From: Colwellia sp. Arc7-635
GTDB lineage: Bacteria; Pseudomonadota; Gammaproteobacteria; Enterobacterales; Alteromonadaceae
Direction: 5' to 3'
Length of the DNA stretch: 64,000 nt
Assembly (NCBI RefSeq): GCF_003971255.1
Contig: NZ_CP034660.1
Span: 4,216,001-4,280,000 of the forward strand
How positions within the stretch are numbered: the stretch's first letter is position 1; each line of letters opens with the position of its first letter. This document shows positions 63,231 to 64,000 of the stretch, one piece after another. The notes under the pieces are model-generated. The model worked only from the letters and a program-made list of their open reading frames with translations. It was not told the origin of the DNA and did no database searches. Both the position numbers and the translations under genes were made by a program.

Positions 63231-64000
63231 TTAATTTGGCTCCATAAAGTTTAGCTGTGTTGCACCAATAGCTACGGCACTATCTCGAAAGTTTTCCAAC
63301 GTTACAGGCATAGCAAACAACTTCACTTCTACGTTGGTGTTTTCAGCTAACTTACGCGCCAAAAATGCTTCGTGCTTTAGTGGCATCAATACTTCAATGA
63401 CTTTGATCGGAGCTTGTTTCAATTGTCGCTCAAAATAATCGCTAGAACGCTGTATTTCTAAACTTAAAGCATCAATGGTACCCAGACTTAATTCATCCTC
63501 ACTCTTACCGGAAATTTGTGCAAAACCACGTAATCGTCGACTAAAGAATAATTTGCCATCCTTAACAATCAAAAGATTAACTTCCTCATTAGGCTGCTGA
63601 CAAACAAATAGCACGGCATCTTGCTGTATAGGTAATAAACTCGCAAAAGCGAATTCTTCAGTGGTTATACAATTAACATTGAGGTCATCACCAGTGAGCA
63701 TGGTTACTAACTCAATTAAATCACTCTTAGCAACACAAACCACATTAATTTTTTCTTGTCCGCCAGATAAAGTTGGCCCATCAAAATAATCTAAAACCAT
63801 ATTTTCAGGTGCGATATTAACCAAATCCTTTATTTGCCATTTTAAGGCATCTCTTATTTCAAGCTCAGGCACATTAGGTTTATCGACTTGTACCATCTGA
63901 GAATAGCTATTAGGTAAAACTAAATGGCACTGTCCTGCTAATGACTTTTCACTCAACAACTCTTTGGTGGCATCGGCTATTCGATTAGTTTTATTTTCTA
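63231..64000 (-). CDS. mshI: MSHA biogenesis protein MshI (PilM-like), 5' end cut by window edge
   Basis: The last 256 codons of an actin-like PilM-type protein. The frame stays open to the right edge (ending there in residues ENKTNRIADATKEL upstream of LSEKSLAGQ), so the start is outside the window. Visible features are VPELEIRDALKWQIKDLV, which is typical of PilM/MshI, and the EYFERQ-like SDYFERQLKQAP. It recruits the PilN-like MshI2 at the inner membrane. Confidence 0.88.
   Translation of the reverse strand, partial: ENKTNRIADATKELLSEKSLAGQCHLVLPNSYSQMVQVDKPNVPELEIRDALKWQIKDLVNIAPENMVLDYFDGPTLSGGQEKINVVCVAKSDLIELVTMLTGDDLNVNCITTEEFAFASLLPIQQDAVLFVCQQPNEEVNLLIVKDGKLFFSRRLRGFAQISGKSEDELSLGTIDALSLEIQRSSDYFERQLKQAPIKVIEVLMPLKHEAFLARKLAENTNVEVKLFAMPVTLENFRDSAVAIGATQLNFMEPN

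Overview
The window is AT-rich chromosomal DNA of a marine gammaproteobacterium. Gene content and order (mre cluster joined to an MSHA pilus locus, mraZ/dcw edge, mdh-argR pair, TyrA-type Dyp peroxidase, DUF3581, Lig E) point to the Alteromonadales, most likely Colwelliaceae (Colwellia/Thalassotalea type). The genus is an inference. No rRNA, tRNA, insertion sequence, prophage or CRISPR array was seen. Almost all of the window looks like vertically inherited core DNA.

Region by region. (1) 1-4.6 kb: the end of a dcw cluster that runs off the left edge, represented by mraZ with its promoter and a three-repeat MraZ operator, preceded by a Fur-box-controlled ferric iron ABC importer (fbpABC-like). 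(2) 4.8-16.2 kb: housekeeping and unknown genes: a YcxB-like protein, an uncharacterised 203-residue protein, mdh divergent from argR, a Dyp peroxidase, glnK-amtB with a sigma-54 promoter and two NtrC-like sites, an HDOD protein, a DUF2797 protein divergent from a GIY-YIG protein, a DUF3581 hotdog-like protein, a PGPGW membrane protein and a small secreted basic protein. (3) 16.4-27.7 kb: periplasmic ATP-dependent DNA ligase (Lig E), LysE exporter, RNA methyltransferase, an NSS sodium symporter broken by a single-base frameshift, a second HDOD protein, an M28 lipoprotein peptidase, a GAF-GAF-GGDEF-EAL c-di-GMP enzyme, a small lipoprotein and a 2OG-Fe(II) oxygenase. (4) 27.9-34.3 kb: an RND efflux pump (adaptor plus permease), a TerB-like protein and a CvfB-like S1 RNA-binding protein, ending in a perfect 56-bp palindromic terminator. 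(5) 34.4-45.7 kb: one long minus-strand cell-shape and RNA-turnover cluster, mreB-mreC-mreD-maf-rng-yhdP-nit-tldD. (6) 45.9-64 kb: an almost complete MSHA type IV pilus locus, mshI-I2-J-K-L-M-N-E-G-F-B-A-C-D-O-P-Q, all on the minus strand, with mshI cut by the right edge.

How they work together. The msh block has inner-membrane assembly proteins (MshI, I2, J, G), outer-membrane secretin parts (MshK, L, M), the extension ATPase MshE with an N-terminal c-di-GMP-binding MshEN domain, the major pilin module (mshB-mshA, with its own promoter and a terminator behind it) and a minor-pilin/adhesin module (mshC, D, O, P, Q). The GGDEF-EAL protein about 30 kb away is a possible source or sink of the signal MshE reads, but nothing in the sequence ties the two together. 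Nitrogen (NtrC/sigma-54), iron (Fur) and cell-division (MraZ) control can be read from operator sequences.

I found no clearly new multi-gene system. The observations most worth a second look are the frameshifted symporter, the 56-bp palindrome, the long inverted repeat in front of the cvfB-like gene, a dockerin-like calcium loop in MshD, a degenerate prepilin N-terminus in MshF, and a few very small candidate genes.
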